From Phoronis australis (lineage: Eukaryota; Phoronida; Phoronidae), in assembly GCA_002633005.1 (NCBI GenBank), contig NMRA01000273.1, forward strand, positions 313,555 to 377,554: a stretch of DNA of 64,000 nt. Direction: 5' to 3'. Below, piece by piece: positions 20,860 to 33,287 of the stretch. The notes beneath the pieces are model-generated. The model was not told the DNA's origin, ran no database searches, and saw only the letters and a program-made list of their open reading frames with translations. The stretch's first letter is position 1. Every line of letters starts with the position of its first letter. The translations under genes and the position numbers were made by a program.

Positions 20860-22010
20860 AATTCATTGACCTCGGACATCTCCATTCTTTCTCGTGAATC
20901 TTTGGGCGGACACTATTATAGTACTCCCCCAACCACACGACTGGTTCTCTTGTCTGGTTGCAGGCCTTATCTTGAACTGTACGAGGTTCGTACGCCGACC
21001 TTGACTCAGCAGATGCTCGAGAAAGGGTTGAGCATCATGCATCGGACTCAGGCTGTTCATGTGTCGCCAGTCCAGGCAGTCTGGAAGTCGGAGGCTGCAC
21101 GCTTTGCTGTGCACTTTCACCAGCTCCCGGAGGTCGTCACCCATATGCTCGACTCAGCAGGTCCTACACTGAGGCGTGTCCCCCAGTTCTGGGACTGCCA
21201 CTCAACGCCGCACCTTCGGGAAGATGGTGCTGCCGTATCACGTGCCTTGCCAAGTAACGGATCTTCCTGTCACCAAGGGCAACAACGGTTAGCACGTTTA
21301 TCAGAACTAGCCCCGGCGACTATCAGGTCGGCTATCTTGCTCTGGAGTTTCCATCCACTCCCACTATAGTCGGCTGGACTCTGTATCCGGGATGTAAGCC
21401 GGTCACGACTTTGGTCCCGTGGCTTAACAGTTGATAGTCGCCGTGTTCGTGACTATGGTCGAATCCGTTCCCTGCTCCTTGACGTCTCTGCTGTGGTCAG
21501 CCGCTCTTAATGATGCTTGCCCACGCCGCCGGACTATGCCGGGCCGCCCGAGAATCGGGGTACGGAACTGACCAGTCGGCTCCAACTATGGTAGGCCGCT
21601 CTTCGGAGTTGCCCGTGTCGCCCTGCAGTCGGCCGAGGATCGGAGTGGTGAACCGGGTCGGCACCAGCTGGGGTCGGCCGCTCGGGATGGTGACGCTCAT
21701 CAGGACGACTATGGTTGGCCGAACTCCTCGGTGACGACGAGGAGTACCTTGGGCTTCTAGACGACCAGTTCTACGAGCCTCGTTGATGCGGTCCCCTTAA
21801 TTCGTGTACGACTTCGACTACGACGACCCCATTGACGCTGGCGAGGTGGCTGTGCCGGTGCATTGCCAAGAGGTCCACTACGTTTTGAAGGGCTCCCAGG
21901 AGACTATTCACACGCTGATACCCTTCCATTCTGCAACGAGTCGAAAGACTGTCCCTGCCAGTCTTCACGAAGTCGGAGAGTCCCATTCAGTCTTCTTAAA
22001 TTTAAAACCG
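20860..22010. other. G+C-rich segment of unknown origin
   Basis: Base composition jumps clearly above the surroundings, with many CG dinucleotides. The longest frame (20809-21369 +, 186 codons) has no domain I recognise and is mirrored by antisense frames, so I do not call it a gene. Within 21495-21730, GGCCG-type motifs (AGCCGCTCTT, GGCCGCTCTTCGG, GGCCGAGGATCGG, GGCCGCTCGGGA) recur about every 40-53 bp, which looks like a degenerate tandem repeat. It may be part of a retrotransposon or recently inserted DNA. Confidence 0.5.
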
Positions 22011-22261
22011 ACGCTATTGGTCGCTTAGGTCCATAACTCGATGTTGTACCTGCTTGAGACTGAATGAGTCGTTAGTTAGATTGAAGATTCACGATTGGCA
22101 GTGATTGGAACTGTGCTAATTTGTAAACAATGTAATCAATGTTTTAAGAACTACTCAACTTTTGCACACCTTTTAAATAGTAACTAAATGGGCACGAATA
22201 CTATACTTTTCTCATGGCGGTTCCGACTAGTTAGAAAACAATCAGACAGAGAAATGAACTG

Positions 22262-22390
22262 TCGGAGTTCTGGTTTCGGAATTGTGGATATTCCAAGTAG
22301 TAAACTTTTGAAGTAGCGAACCTTCGCATTAACTTCGGAGTACTGGACTTTCGGAGTGATGAGCCTTCGGAATAGTGACATGTAACCTTG
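22262..22390. repeat. Short TTCGGAGT-type periodic repeat
   Basis: GTCGGAGTTCTGG, TTTCGGAATTGTGG, CTTCGGAGTACTGG, TTTCGGAGTGATGAG and CTTCGGAATAGTG recur at irregular short intervals. Non-coding. Confidence 0.55.
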
Positions 22391-22559
22391 GAAATCGTTT
22401 CCATCAAGTTTTTTGCTCGTATGACGCCTGCGAGACTGTGCGCCATCGGCACTGATTGACAAGAGAAGACTTTCTTCATTGATCAAAGTTTTTATTAGAT
22501 CTACTTTTCCATGAAAATGCCCGTAGGGATTTTCTTAGTGCCACTGAGAAAATAAGGCA

Positions 22560-22705
22560 GTTCGTGGAGGGTGCAGCACTGAAAAAAGTGAGGGCTATAG
22601 CCCCCCTGTGGTGCACCGTCCCACGGCATAGACCATGGGCGGCGCAGCACTGAAAAAAGTGGGGACTATAGCCCCCAACCCTCTATGGTGCACCGTCCAT
22701 GTAGT
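22560..22705. repeat. Repeat D, tandem dimer
   Basis: Two units of about 67-80 bp, each with GCAGCACTGAAAAAAGTG, then GGG-CTATAGCCCCC and GGTGCACCGTCC. GGGG-CTATAGCCCC is itself nearly palindromic. The same unit occurs once at 17719-17824. Confidence 0.8.
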
Positions 22706-23077
22706 TAAATGTCTGATTTTTGAGCAGCGATGGAGGACTGCCTATTGTGAATTTAATGTCTGCATTTTAACGTACTCTGCCACTATCAAAATAGCAGATA
22801 AACCTACTTTCTGCTGTTTTGTTTCATGGTCGATTTTAAGACGTTCACACGGCACTACTTTTTGGGAGCTCTCTCGCTGCTATATAGCGTATGTATATGT
22901 GTAGACATTGACTTCTGGACTCCCGTATTACCCTAAGTTGTAGCCACCACGCGCGTTCAATGCCGATGAATCCTCCTCTAATCGTTTGCACGATCCTATC
23001 ATCAAGCACCATTCGGACGAAGTTGACCGGGTACGGCCCGATAGTTCATCAATGCCCGTCACCTTTACCAGGGTATA

Positions 23078-23260
23078 CAGGGGCGGATCCTGGATTTTGA
23101 GTTAGGGGGGCCAGGACACGGGAATAACCAAAATTTCGGCAGACGCGCGCGCCCAGCCTAAACTGTAGGGATGCAGGGGTCTCGAATTTTTGGATCTGCG
23201 AACCGTTTGACTAAAAAAAACTGTAAACGGGGTTTGTTCAGTGCCTATGCATTGTTTATT
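23078..23260 (+). repeat. Repeat C long form (GGGGCGGATCC end)
   Basis: Begins CAGGGGCGGATCCTGG, followed by a G-run and GCGCGCGCCCAGCC. It then continues with the text shared with 19262-19370. The right end is not obvious because it abuts the LINE fragment. Confidence 0.6.
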
Positions 23261-23763
23261 CACCCCCCTGGATGCGCGTATACGCTAGTCAGCAATTCGC
23301 ACCCGAACTGCCAAATGGTATCCGCCAATGGTATAGGCCACGAATCGATAGATTTCCATTTTGTTCTGTCCTGGGCGATTCCTTCTAGCTGTCTCCATGA
23401 GTATCCTAACCTCTCCATGTCATCGGTGATGCATCTTCTCCAGGTCATTCGTGGTCTGCCTCTATTTCGTTTACCCTGTGGGTTCCACTTTAATGCGTGT
23501 CTGGAAGTGCTACTTGTTGATCTTCTTAGTGTATGTCCAATCCAGCGCCATTTCCTTCGGCCGATCTCCTCTGCCACTGGTGTCTGTCCTGTTGTTTCCC
23601 ACAATTCTTCATTTCTTATCCTTTCTGGCCACTGTATCCTCAAAATTTTTCTCAGGCATGAATTGACAAAAGTTCGCAGTCTCTTGAAGTTTATTTTTGT
23701 GTTTGTCCGGGTCTCTGATCCATATAACAGTACTGATTTCACGTTTGAGTTGAACAATCTCAA
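23260..23763 (-). pseudogene. RTE-type LINE reverse transcriptase, C-terminal fragment
   Basis: A 167-codon open frame reads SVLLYGSETRTNTK, then RTFVNSCLRKILRIQWPERI, NEELWETTGQTPV, RRKWRWIGHTLRRS, LKWNPQGKRNRGRPRMTWRR and LEGIAQDRTKW. This order is the C-terminal region of endonuclease-reverse transcriptases of RTE/SR2-type elements. The catalytic palm, the endonuclease and everything upstream are missing, so it is a 5'-truncated copy, the usual LINE outcome. The remaining frame is open, suggesting moderate age. Confidence 0.88.
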
Positions 23764-23776
23764 TTTTGCCCGATAA

Positions 23777-24800
23777 TTACGTGAAATAAATTCAAAATTA
23801 TTAGTGACTTAGTTATCATTGTAGTTAGTAGTACCAGCAACTGCAACAATTTTGTTGTTGTTGTCCTTCTTTAACGGATAGGTCGGGGCTGGACCTTTTC
23901 CGCCCCGAACCCCTCTGGCTATGGTCCTGATTTTTAACCATATATTCGTCAAAAACAATCTTTCTAACCAACAATATCATCAGTGTAGGTACATGAATCA
24001 CATCCATACATCATGTACCCCCTGCAGGTGCCCAGAGACCAGTTATTTAGTATATGTGTGAATGAGTGGAAACCTTACTGGGAAAATATATACTACTATG
24101 GTGCCCAAAGTTCTTGTAAGTGTACCGATCGGTTTTAGAATTATTTTTTCAGTAATAAAACTATTTTCCAGTAATCAATATCTATAGCATATTGTGAGGT
24201 CAACGGGTTGGATGGCCACTTCAAGTAGCAAACCCAAATGTATACATGTGCATTTTCGTGTGCACTAAATGAAACTAAACGGTGACGGAATTCAACGTAA
24301 AATGCGAGTTCTTTCATGCAAGGTCAAAAAGTTAGATCTACCGAAACTTGGTTGGCTCACTAATAAACCCAACTTCCTTAACAAAGCCATTATTTAGAAC
24401 ACTCACCGTTATGAAGTCGGCCTGAAGTTGCTCCTTAGTTAAAACACATTACTTATGATTTCTAGGTTTGAACGAAAGTGTCAGAACGTTATTGGCTCGA
24501 GAATAGGCTCAACATTAGCCTTGATACAAAACCGTATACTAAATATACGACAGTCTTCATACAGCTAGCTGGCTGGGTAGCTCTACATATGCTTTATAGT
24601 CACGGCGTGTCATTTTAATCGCTGGCGTGCATGCATGGTCTCTCTTTAACACCAACAATCACTAGTAATCTGCATATGAATCAAGTTGAGACCAATTTTG
24701 AGGTGGTAGTTAGGTCTAAATCAAAATACGTTTCTACGGAACGTGGGTTCCCTGCCGCTTCAGAAAATAATTAGCTAAGATCTCGAATTTAACGCCCACG
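23777..24800. other. Non-coding stretch
   Basis: No exon or mobile-element end was recognised apart from repeat-like G/C runs at about 23885-23925. Confidence 0.4.
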
Positions 24801-24810
24801 AGCAAGATGG

Positions 24811-24965
24811 GTTGCATTGCCTCGAACAAACGCAAGTCCATGGCCTTTCCTACTACCTGGAACAACTTACCTGCCCACGTCATCAGGTGCTGCCTCGCTG
24901 GATCACTTCCACAGATCCCTCAGCTCATGTAAATCATTGCATTTCGTGCACATTGCACTGCACCC
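24811..24965 (+). pseudogene. CR1/L2-type LINE reverse transcriptase, extreme C-terminus
   Basis: PRTNASPWPF, then in a shifted frame TWNNLPAHVI, and back to AASLDHFHRSLSS. This is the terminal motif of CR1/L2/Jockey-like reverse transcriptases (TR.AS..SF..., W N.LP..V......S...FK..L). One frameshift pair is visible. The rest up to about 25140 is probably its 3' UTR. Dead 5'-truncated copy. Confidence 0.65.
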
Positions 24966-25149
24966 TCATACTACACTCTTGTACATACGCATCCCACCAT
25001 TGCATTTTTAATTTCGTAACATGTGTCACTTCAGAATCATCGACTTCGAGTGTGAAATGTTTCAAGAGAGATAGAGATAGAGGGCATAACATCAGACCCT
25101 TTCCCCTTTGTAGTACAAGCAATCTGTCGCTGCTGAACTGAAACTGGTT

Positions 25150-26393
25150 TTAGTTGAGTAAAAAACCTTTGCACATATCAGGCTGATATTTTGTTGAAGA
25201 AAGAAGAAAATGCTTTACCACCGCGTCAATTAAAAAAAAAAACGAAGACCAGAACCAAGAAATTTTTGCCCTCAATACGCAGCGGGGCGTGTTTAGGACA
25301 TCCAGTACTGTTGACCAACGATGAACAACCTGTTAGTGTAAAATTAAAATTCATTATTCGTTTTATAGGTGCTCAAGATGTAATATTTCTTAAACATCCA
25401 CATGTTTACTGCTACTATGACAATGTATATACAATATAACGTACAATTTCGTTTGCATCTCGAGCACATGTGGTCTGTTTTCAGACCACAAACTGAGTCT
25501 AATCAATAGAAAGCTATAACTAAAATATGAAAAGTTCGCAAATTATAGCCTCGTAAGTTATGTTGTTTACTAAGTACATAGTACAAAATGGAACTTTGAA
25601 ATAAATTCGAATTGAATGTACACCGGACACCTTTCATTATTGGCTTGTGACGTCAATGAGCTGAGTGTTAGTTTACGGAAATACTTAAAAGGGAACTGTA
25701 TTTTATCCTGAATAAATTCTGGATAGTTTTCTATGAATTGTTGATTAATTTCACAAATAATTCAACACCAAAAATTAAACTTATGTTCTCTAACGAAGCT
25801 CAAAAAATTACCGGCTTGGAGCGCTGCTTAGTCTCGTGACGTATTTGGCGGGGGCAAAGTCACTGTCCTGTGTTAGCGTGCAATCAAGTAGCGTTTTTTG
25901 TATTGTCGGAATAAGAAATTTTAGTGTGAAATTTCGGGTCACAAGGGATACCTGTTTGAGCCGAGGCAACACAAAATGATACCTAGTCATCGTCATCGTC
26001 AGACGAAAATTTGCCGGTGTAACTGGTGTCAGTGACTGTGCCGAGGGCAATGTGGACTCTAGCCATCCAGTCAGCCAGNTATTTGTATGTTAGAACCGAT
26101 TAACTGCAACATTATTTTGACTACAGTCCCCTTTTAAGATTATGTAGAGCTCCAAAGAATTGTATCAATTTGGCTAACTTTGTAACCTTAAATCTCAGAA
26201 ATGGCTGATGGATTCATGTAGAAAATTCAGACTCTGGTTTAAATTAAAATTTTGTAATTGCTAAGTAGATAGTCGCTATACATGTATGAGGAAAACATGA
26301 ATGATGCCGCGGAGTGCATTTGCGATGCAGTTTTAGAGCTAAAATGGACTATTTTCAATATTCAGTTTTACTACGACACAAGATCAATTGTAT
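25150..26393. other. Non-coding stretch
   Basis: Nothing supported. Frames at 25191-25439 (+) and 25808-26050 (-) lack motifs. An ambiguous base lies at 26079. Confidence 0.4.
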
Positions 26394-26550
26394 CAGGGGC
26401 GGATTTAGGATTCTTAAAGGGGGGAGGGCGGTCAAGGACTTTTTGAAAGGGGAGACCAAGTCAACAACTTGAAAATTATAGATTTGATATCACTAAAATC
26501 AAGGGAAAAAGGGGGCTCCGGACCCCTTGACCACCCTGGATCCGCCTATG
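26394..26550. mobile_element. MITE-like element, repeat C short form, second copy
   Basis: Starts CAGGGGCGGATTTAGG and ends CCTGGATCCGCCTATG, whose reverse complement CATAGGCGGATCCAGG mirrors the start. Length 157 bp, nearly that of 20276-20430. Adjacent G-run and C-run are mirrored too. The flanks TGTAT and CGTAG share only GTA, so the duplication is doubtful. Confidence 0.72.
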
Positions 26551-27004
26551 CGTAGACAAGTACGTGCTGGAGTGTGTCCTGCAGATTCCTCAGAATACGA
26601 TTGGTCGAGTAGGGGGTCATCGTCGTAAGCGCTACGGATTTGACTTAAGACAGCATCTTCTGATTCTTCTGAGTTCCACCTCCACTGTTCTCCGATTTAA
26701 TGTTGCCGGGAAGGGGCCTTGCCCCCCATTTGGTCGCGAAAAATAAACTCTAAAATGACACAGAAATAAATTTGGACATTTATCATGTTACATCTAATCA
26801 TGAGCATATTCTTTAATGTGTGTGTTGGGCACAGAAATTAAATTTTTCCTCATGAGGAAAGCTTTTAGACCTTTTTCGTAACTGTATGCACTGATTCTAC
26901 TAGTGTATGCCATTGTATACCCACGTGATCAAGGTTTCATTGAAGCACTCCAATAGTTTCTTTGTTGGATTTACCCAGTTCGACACAGTGGGGTGCCTTT
27001 AATA

Positions 27005-27158
27005 CTTTAAACCTGGTTTTACTAAACCAGCTCCCTGGTCTAGCAAAACCAGGCTTTCAGACTCTTAAACCATGTTGGTGAAATGCAGGCCAGGTCTAAA
27101 ATTATACCAGGTTTAGGAAGACCAGGTTTAAGTCTTAAACCTAGTTTTGTTAAACCAA
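27005..27158. repeat. Composite repeat with AAACC(T/A)GGTTT units in both orientations
   Basis: CTTTAAACCTGGTTTTACTA (27005 on) recurs directly as CTTAAACCTAGTTTTGTTAA (27133 on). It also occurs inverted at 27110-27132 (GGTTTAGGAAGACCAGGTTT, then AAG). The centre CAGGTTTAAGTCTTAAACCTAG is close to a palindrome. Probably a small foldback element. Confidence 0.6.
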
Positions 27159-28706
27159 AATCGGTTGTAAGTGTCTAGTTCTGCGCGGGAACAGTAACAT
27201 GTGACCTGTGTTCAGGTACCTGTGGCTAACGTACATTCACATGCAAATATATACATTCATATGCAGAGGTACACATTCTTACAAAAACAGTGTACTCGTC
27301 GTACACTGTGACGCGGCCCGCTCTTACCTACACACTGACGTGTGGTGATAAAAAATAAAATAAAACTGCATAACATTTGAGATACCCAAAAGATGCTGAA
27401 GATTTTTTACTTATTTCCACTCTTTTATGTTGGCAACCGCCAATCCGAGTCATTCACACGACTATCGTACAAATTGTCAATCAACGTATATTTTGGTGCG
27501 TATATGTCGTACTTTGGTTCAGTGGTCATGACTACAAATTAATAAAGAGATAAGAAACGAAAAATGGCGGTAATAAATATTTATTTTTCATGAGCATTTG
27601 CATTCACGCGTATACTCCGAGGCTGTACTCAGTTTATGCTCCTGCTCTCTAAGCCTGCGATTTATTCCGACGCAACTCGGAAACTAAACAAAGAAACAGC
27701 AACATGATAATAACAATAAAATCAAAAGTTTTAGAAAAACATGTTCAGAATACCAATCAGCCCTACAACTGAACTAAGGCTTGTCCAAAGTTAACTCCTA
27801 CCAGTGGGGGAATCAAAGACCACGACGATGGTTTCAATATTTGTGCGCCGCCGGCTACAGCTACAGGACAAATTATTTCTAAACGAGTTGTCGCTAGGTT
27901 TGAGGGTTGCGTGGACCTTACTGTTAAACAAGTGCCACTTGCCCCATTTTGAAGACGGTTCGCGAGTGTGCAGAAGCTTAATTAATAGACATTTCAATAA
28001 ATAAACTAATTAATCCACGTACTGTGGTACCATTGTTGTATTATAATGGAACTAACTGTGACTACTGTTCAAAGCGCAAATCCTGCACGGAAATCTGTGG
28101 AGTTTCAAAACCCTGTTTCGACGGAACACTTATCATAACACAGGTACCAGTCATGCATAATGCTTAATGGATTTCAGGCAGTGATGAAAAGTTAAAAAGA
28201 TTTCGTCTCCTCCTTGATTATAAATATATGATTATTCCAGTCCTGAAGCTCGCGGATTTTTCAGCCAAACCCGCTCTTTATATTAAAAGAGATTTGCATT
28301 CAACCTGTTTCCTGTCGGAGACAATTTGAAGCCTACGACAAACATTTCTAACACCAGTTTATATACATTAATCCCCAGGGTAATGTTAAGTAAACTTATC
28401 TTTATCCCGAACTGCATAATTTCAATAAACTTTAAGTGCAACAGCTTAACGCTTCTATTTTCTTCGATGAGCTCCACGACGTGTCAGATTCAAAAAGTTC
28501 GACATTTCACAAACTTAGGCGATTGGTATTCTTTCAAAATTAACTGAGCTTATTTCGAACTATCTGGGCCCCACTTGTGATCCACGTGTGTGCTACCGGC
28601 AAGTTTCCTAACATGAGTATGGAATGTGGGCCTGTTAGTTGACACAACAAATCACAATTTTACCTTATCAAGCTGTGTTCAAGAAATGACACACTTTGCA
28701 TTACAC

Positions 28707-28781
28707 ATGTATATAGATATATGTATGTATGCGTGTGTGTGTATGTGTGTGTATGTGTGTATGAATATGTATGTGTGTATA
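28707..28781. repeat. TATG/TGTG microsatellite
   Basis: Interrupted ATGT/GTGT tract. A C+T-rich tract follows at 28866-28920, next to an ambiguous base at 28864. Confidence 0.9.
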
Positions 28782-28924
28782 GAATACTAAATGTAGTTAT
28801 AACTTATGCATTAATTTACCATTTTGTTATCATGTTGTATTCTATGCAGTATTGATATGGAGTNCGCAACCCCTCCCTCCCACTCTCTCTCCCCATTCTT
28901 TTGACTTCTCTCTATCTCCATTTA

Positions 28925-30072
28925 TCAATATACATAGTTGATATTAACATGTTATCACAAACGCCCACCTGCTTTCCTGTCAAATTATCAAGTTAGTAAT
29001 ACGATAGATATACTAATAAATTTGATACACGGTAACGCTGTGAAGAACAGCACAATCAATAAGAATAGTTGGTCTTATCTTCAGAGAAAATAAGTTGTTA
29101 CACCTTAAAGATTGCCAATATCTAAATTCTCAGAAATGGGTAGAATATATAGAAAAGGTTTGTTTTATTTATTAACTACATTTGAAGGGTATAGCCTGCT
29201 CAGTCAATAGTCGTTTTCAACACCTACAACTCTCCTGTGAAATTACACACTATTACACGCTGGTTTGTACACGGGCGGCGAAAGCTTGCAAGACTTTCTA
29301 AAAATATCAGCAGAGTTAAATTGGCATCTTTGGAAATACTCCCACTATTGTCCACTCATTGAAAATCATAAATCCCCCCTCTAACAGTCTTTCAAGTGAA
29401 AATAACAAATTTTTGAAAGATTGGCGAGGTCTTTCAAGTTGCGTTCGCTTCACACTATGACAGGTGATCTCCTTATTCATTTTGACGGTAAAGCTAAACC
29501 AATTGGTATTGTGGGAAGGTAATTTTTAGTCCAGTTTGTAAGACTTCATTACCCTATATATCGGTCAGATGTTGGCCTTAAGCAAGAAATAAATGAGTGA
29601 TTAGATAATTTTTCACGCGAAAACAGTTTTCCACATGTCATCTTTTTATTTATATTGGTGTTGGCCTGCCTCGAATATCATCCTTTGCTAATGCTTAACT
29701 AAGTCTAGATGTCATAACCTTACATCTGATACCAAATTATGAAATAAACAACACTGAAGTCAACTCCGGTGAAGCCGGGAAATTATCAGCATGACCCACA
29801 CGACCTTTCACCTCAAAATATAAACACGCACATGATTAATATCTTAAGTTTACAGATCTGAGTTCAAGACAATGTATTTTCAACTTTGAATTGGTGAAAA
29901 TGCTGAGCAGCTGTTCAAATGAATACAATATTCAGTTTAACCACGGAATACGAGTAAACGAAGAACTCGTTGTACTGGTGAGGACACGGTGTAATCAGGT
30001 CACACACAACCGTACTTGTATTCATACACACTACATTTTACGGCAAGAGGGAATGTCAGGAGTTGCTCTCGA
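28925..30072. other. Non-coding stretch upstream of the receptor exon 1
   Basis: Expected to contain the promoter and 5' UTR of the receptor gene. No TATA box with matching initiator was convincing. Confidence 0.35.
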
Positions 30073-30151
30073 ATGGATGTGGTTTTTATGGCGTCGAAAA
30101 ACCCTTGGGTCCGGTTTTTACTGCCATTAGTTTTCCTGGGTGTTTCTAGTG
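30073..30151 (+). CDS. Signal-peptide exon of a DCC/neogenin-like receptor gene
   Basis: The ATG at 30073 (or the next in-frame ATG at 30088) opens MASKNPWVRFLLPLVFLGVS. A short charged start is followed by a hydrophobic core and small residues, a typical cleavable signal peptide. The exon stops after one base of the next codon at a strong donor, G|GTGAGT (30152-30157), so phase 1. The Ig-domain exon at 54427 begins in phase 1 and the two join as SSG-EQSLEQSRFF. In DCC-family genes exon 1 encodes the signal peptide and exon 2 the first Ig domain, separated by a very large intron; the same layout is seen here. The pairing is inference: any other phase-1 signal exon could be involved. Confidence 0.68.
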
Positions 30152-33100
30152 GTGAGTTTTTATGTATGATATTTTATCAGCTTAGAACCACGCGCTGGGT
30201 TGACACCGACATGAAAACATTCAATAAGTCAACTCAGAACATGGCCGTGTGCGCGTGCCGTTTTTTTTGGTTGACTTGCGCCAACATTTCTTCGTAGATT
30301 TAGCAAGTGCAAATCCAATACGTCTGACTTGCAGTTACCTAACGTTGGCGGCTCATCGGTTTAGCTACAAATATGTCAAGTTTCCTTCAATGCCGCACTT
30401 GCACTGAGCCATGAACCATGTATCCAGTTTGATTCCCTGTTTTTTTTGTGGTAGGCCTATGTAGGCTACCATCGCATCTATCTGGTTGCTTATCCGTTGC
30501 CTGCAATGTTTTCTTACGAATACCCTATGTAACCTTATCTTATCAGACTCTTAGCACTTGCTACCTAGAGACAAGCTATGAAATGAAATTGACTGCATGG
30601 TTTCCAAGTTGTGTTCTAGATTCTTCTGCCTAGGATTTAGCCAGCTATCTAGTATTCTAGTAGACAGTGCCACAGTATCTACTGTGCCCAGGAGGAACGC
30701 TAATGATTCTGTATAGGCGCTTCATACGCCAGAAGCTTTTCGGCAAATTATGCCTCACACAGATTAAGAGATAAGTTCAACCTTTTTTGAGCAGTCCTGG
30801 CCTTCGTTCAGTTGCCCAAATCGGCAACTAAAAAGTTTTACACTGCGTCCGCTCTTGTCGACTTGAAATCGTATGCTTATGCAGGCGCAGGTGTTATTTA
30901 CTTTAATTTTTTGCATCATCTTTCGGGAGATGATGACAACGTTGCAGAAGCAAAATTGGTCAGAAATACGGTTTTCTGATTCTTAAGTGCTGGTAAGTTG
31001 TTGTGAATTGTCCGCAGTGTTGTGGAATAAGAACAGAATTAGCTAAAAGAATTATCAGCCAATAGGTGACGCTCCATTTCTAGGCATTGTATGACGGTAC
31101 GTATTATCACGCCAAAAATTTAGTAGTAAAATAATGTTAGAAGGGAACTGTTTTAGAGCTAGTAACTAATTTGGTTTTAACTCGAGGAATAGTTGTTTTT
31201 AATGACATTATTCATAACCAGAGATGCTCATTAGAACAAAATCTGAAAACTGAGTTTGACTGAAGTTATTACTCTGCAATGATCATAGGTAGTCCAGTAT
31301 GAATAAAATTGCCCTAGGCCTCACTTGGCTCAGATTAATCAACCATGCATTCATAGTGTCATAAACAAACTTGCTCTTCATTGAAAAGGTGTATTTGTAC
31401 AATACATGAACATGGCAATTAAAAAGGTTATCATGAATCATGAGTGCTCTTGGTTATTATCTCCTTGCTTTAGTATTGTTTTGTTTAGGTAAACACAATG
31501 GTGCCTTGGGGGATCTGCTGAAGATTTTCATAACAAGATTAACTTACCTCAGTGGTCACCAGATGTCACTTTGAGTATGTTGAATCAACATAGGAAAATT
31601 ACTGTACTTGTTGGCAGATTTTTTTAAGTGATTTTTAATGCAAATAAGGGTTCTGGCAATATCTTCTGAGATTGTTGTATACCAGCAACGCTCACTGATT
31701 GGCTAGATCTTATCAATATTCGGTTTGCAAGCTATTGTGCGTTTGGCTAAATCTGGTTCATGCACAGATCCTAACCACCTCACTATTGGCACTAATTGTT
31801 TGTGGCAGTGTTTGTGTCAAATTTTGCTTGGCAAATTTTTACCCACATGGTTCCTAAGCCGTATATATTTATTCAGTTTCGTATTAAGGCTACCTTGTAT
31901 TCTGCTGACTTTTTCCCTTTATTGCTCTCTGAAAATTCCGTGAAAAGAAAACTTGATTCATAACAGTTCTGTTGACCTCGTAGGTTAAGTAGTGACACAG
32001 TGTGCTTGGTTTTCAGAAATGGAATTGTCTTTTTAACATGACTGATGATAAGTTACAAATAACCTTATTGAAAGCAGCTATCTGTATTCAAATTTTAAAC
32101 TTCGAATCGCACATTTGCTGATGTTGCTTTGATGTAATCAATTTTGTAGTGTACTATTCAATAAATTTTGGACTGTTTTATAGTAATTATGTTTCACTCT
32201 AATTAAATTACTATTAGGAAATCTTTGATACGCACAAAAAATTTGGCACGGAATCTCCAACTACTTCATAACAATGTGTCAGCTTAGTTCTACTCAGCAT
32301 GTCGGCGATGTTCAAAATTGTGCAAAATGGGTTTTAAAAACTAATTATTTATGATATAATTTCCATTACCAGCGCTAGACTTGGATACAATTAACAGTTT
32401 GCATGTAGGACTCATATACCTGCTTCTTTCATTACCGACCTTACGTGGATATAGAATTTCAAAATTTTTTACCATTTTTTTGATGTTTTGATCTCTTAAT
32501 CGTTAATTATTGATGTTCACAGAAGGGAAAAAATGAAATTATTCTGAAAGCCCAAGTTGTAAACTCCCTGATTGGTAAGTGGGTGAAGCTTATGCAGTGA
32601 GGAAGTCTAATCTAATCCTGTTAACAAACATTGTGTAACATGGGTTATTATGGGGGCAATCATAGTGCCTTAACAGGTGATCAGCTCAAACTGTTGTTGT
32701 AAGCTGTCAAGTAATCATGGGTCATAGAAAACAAGAAAGGGTGTTGAGCCTTTTTCAAGTGACAAGAAGTAAGATGATGCCTGTGGACTTCAGGACAGAA
32801 AGTGGGGAGGGAGGGGCTGTTAGTGGATGATGGGCACACGTTAGACTGCACTGTCAAGAATTATCAGGTCGGGGTCCCGTTTTTTGGAGATGGTGACATT
32901 GCAGCGTTTTCATGGGACACGTGCAAAAGAGACTACCGTAGGCACCAGACTGAGTAGTCACCACTTACAAAGGTAATGTCCTGTAAAATTCTACCTGCTG
33001 TATAAGTTAAGCTTAGTTGAACTCAAGTCTCTTTCGTCTCATTAAGAGCATAATAATATCTACCTGATGTTAACTAAGTGTAATTGTGCTACTACCCTCA

Positions 33101-33287
33101 GTTTACTGTTGCTAGTGTTGTAATAATTACCATTACCAGATAGCTGTGTTACAAGTATTTTGCTGCATAGAATTGGGCTGCTTGAAAACGTGTTTGTTAA
33201 ACATGTTATTTTAGGTAGAGCTCAAGGTGAGGGGAAGGGGATTTGGGGCCAGAGCACCCGACCAAGACTCGCATTTTTGGTTTTCAG

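Noticed and set aside
20809-21369. 186-codon + strand frame in the G+C-rich segment
   Set aside because: High G+C lowers stop frequency, antisense frames are open too, and no domain or plausible protein composition is seen.
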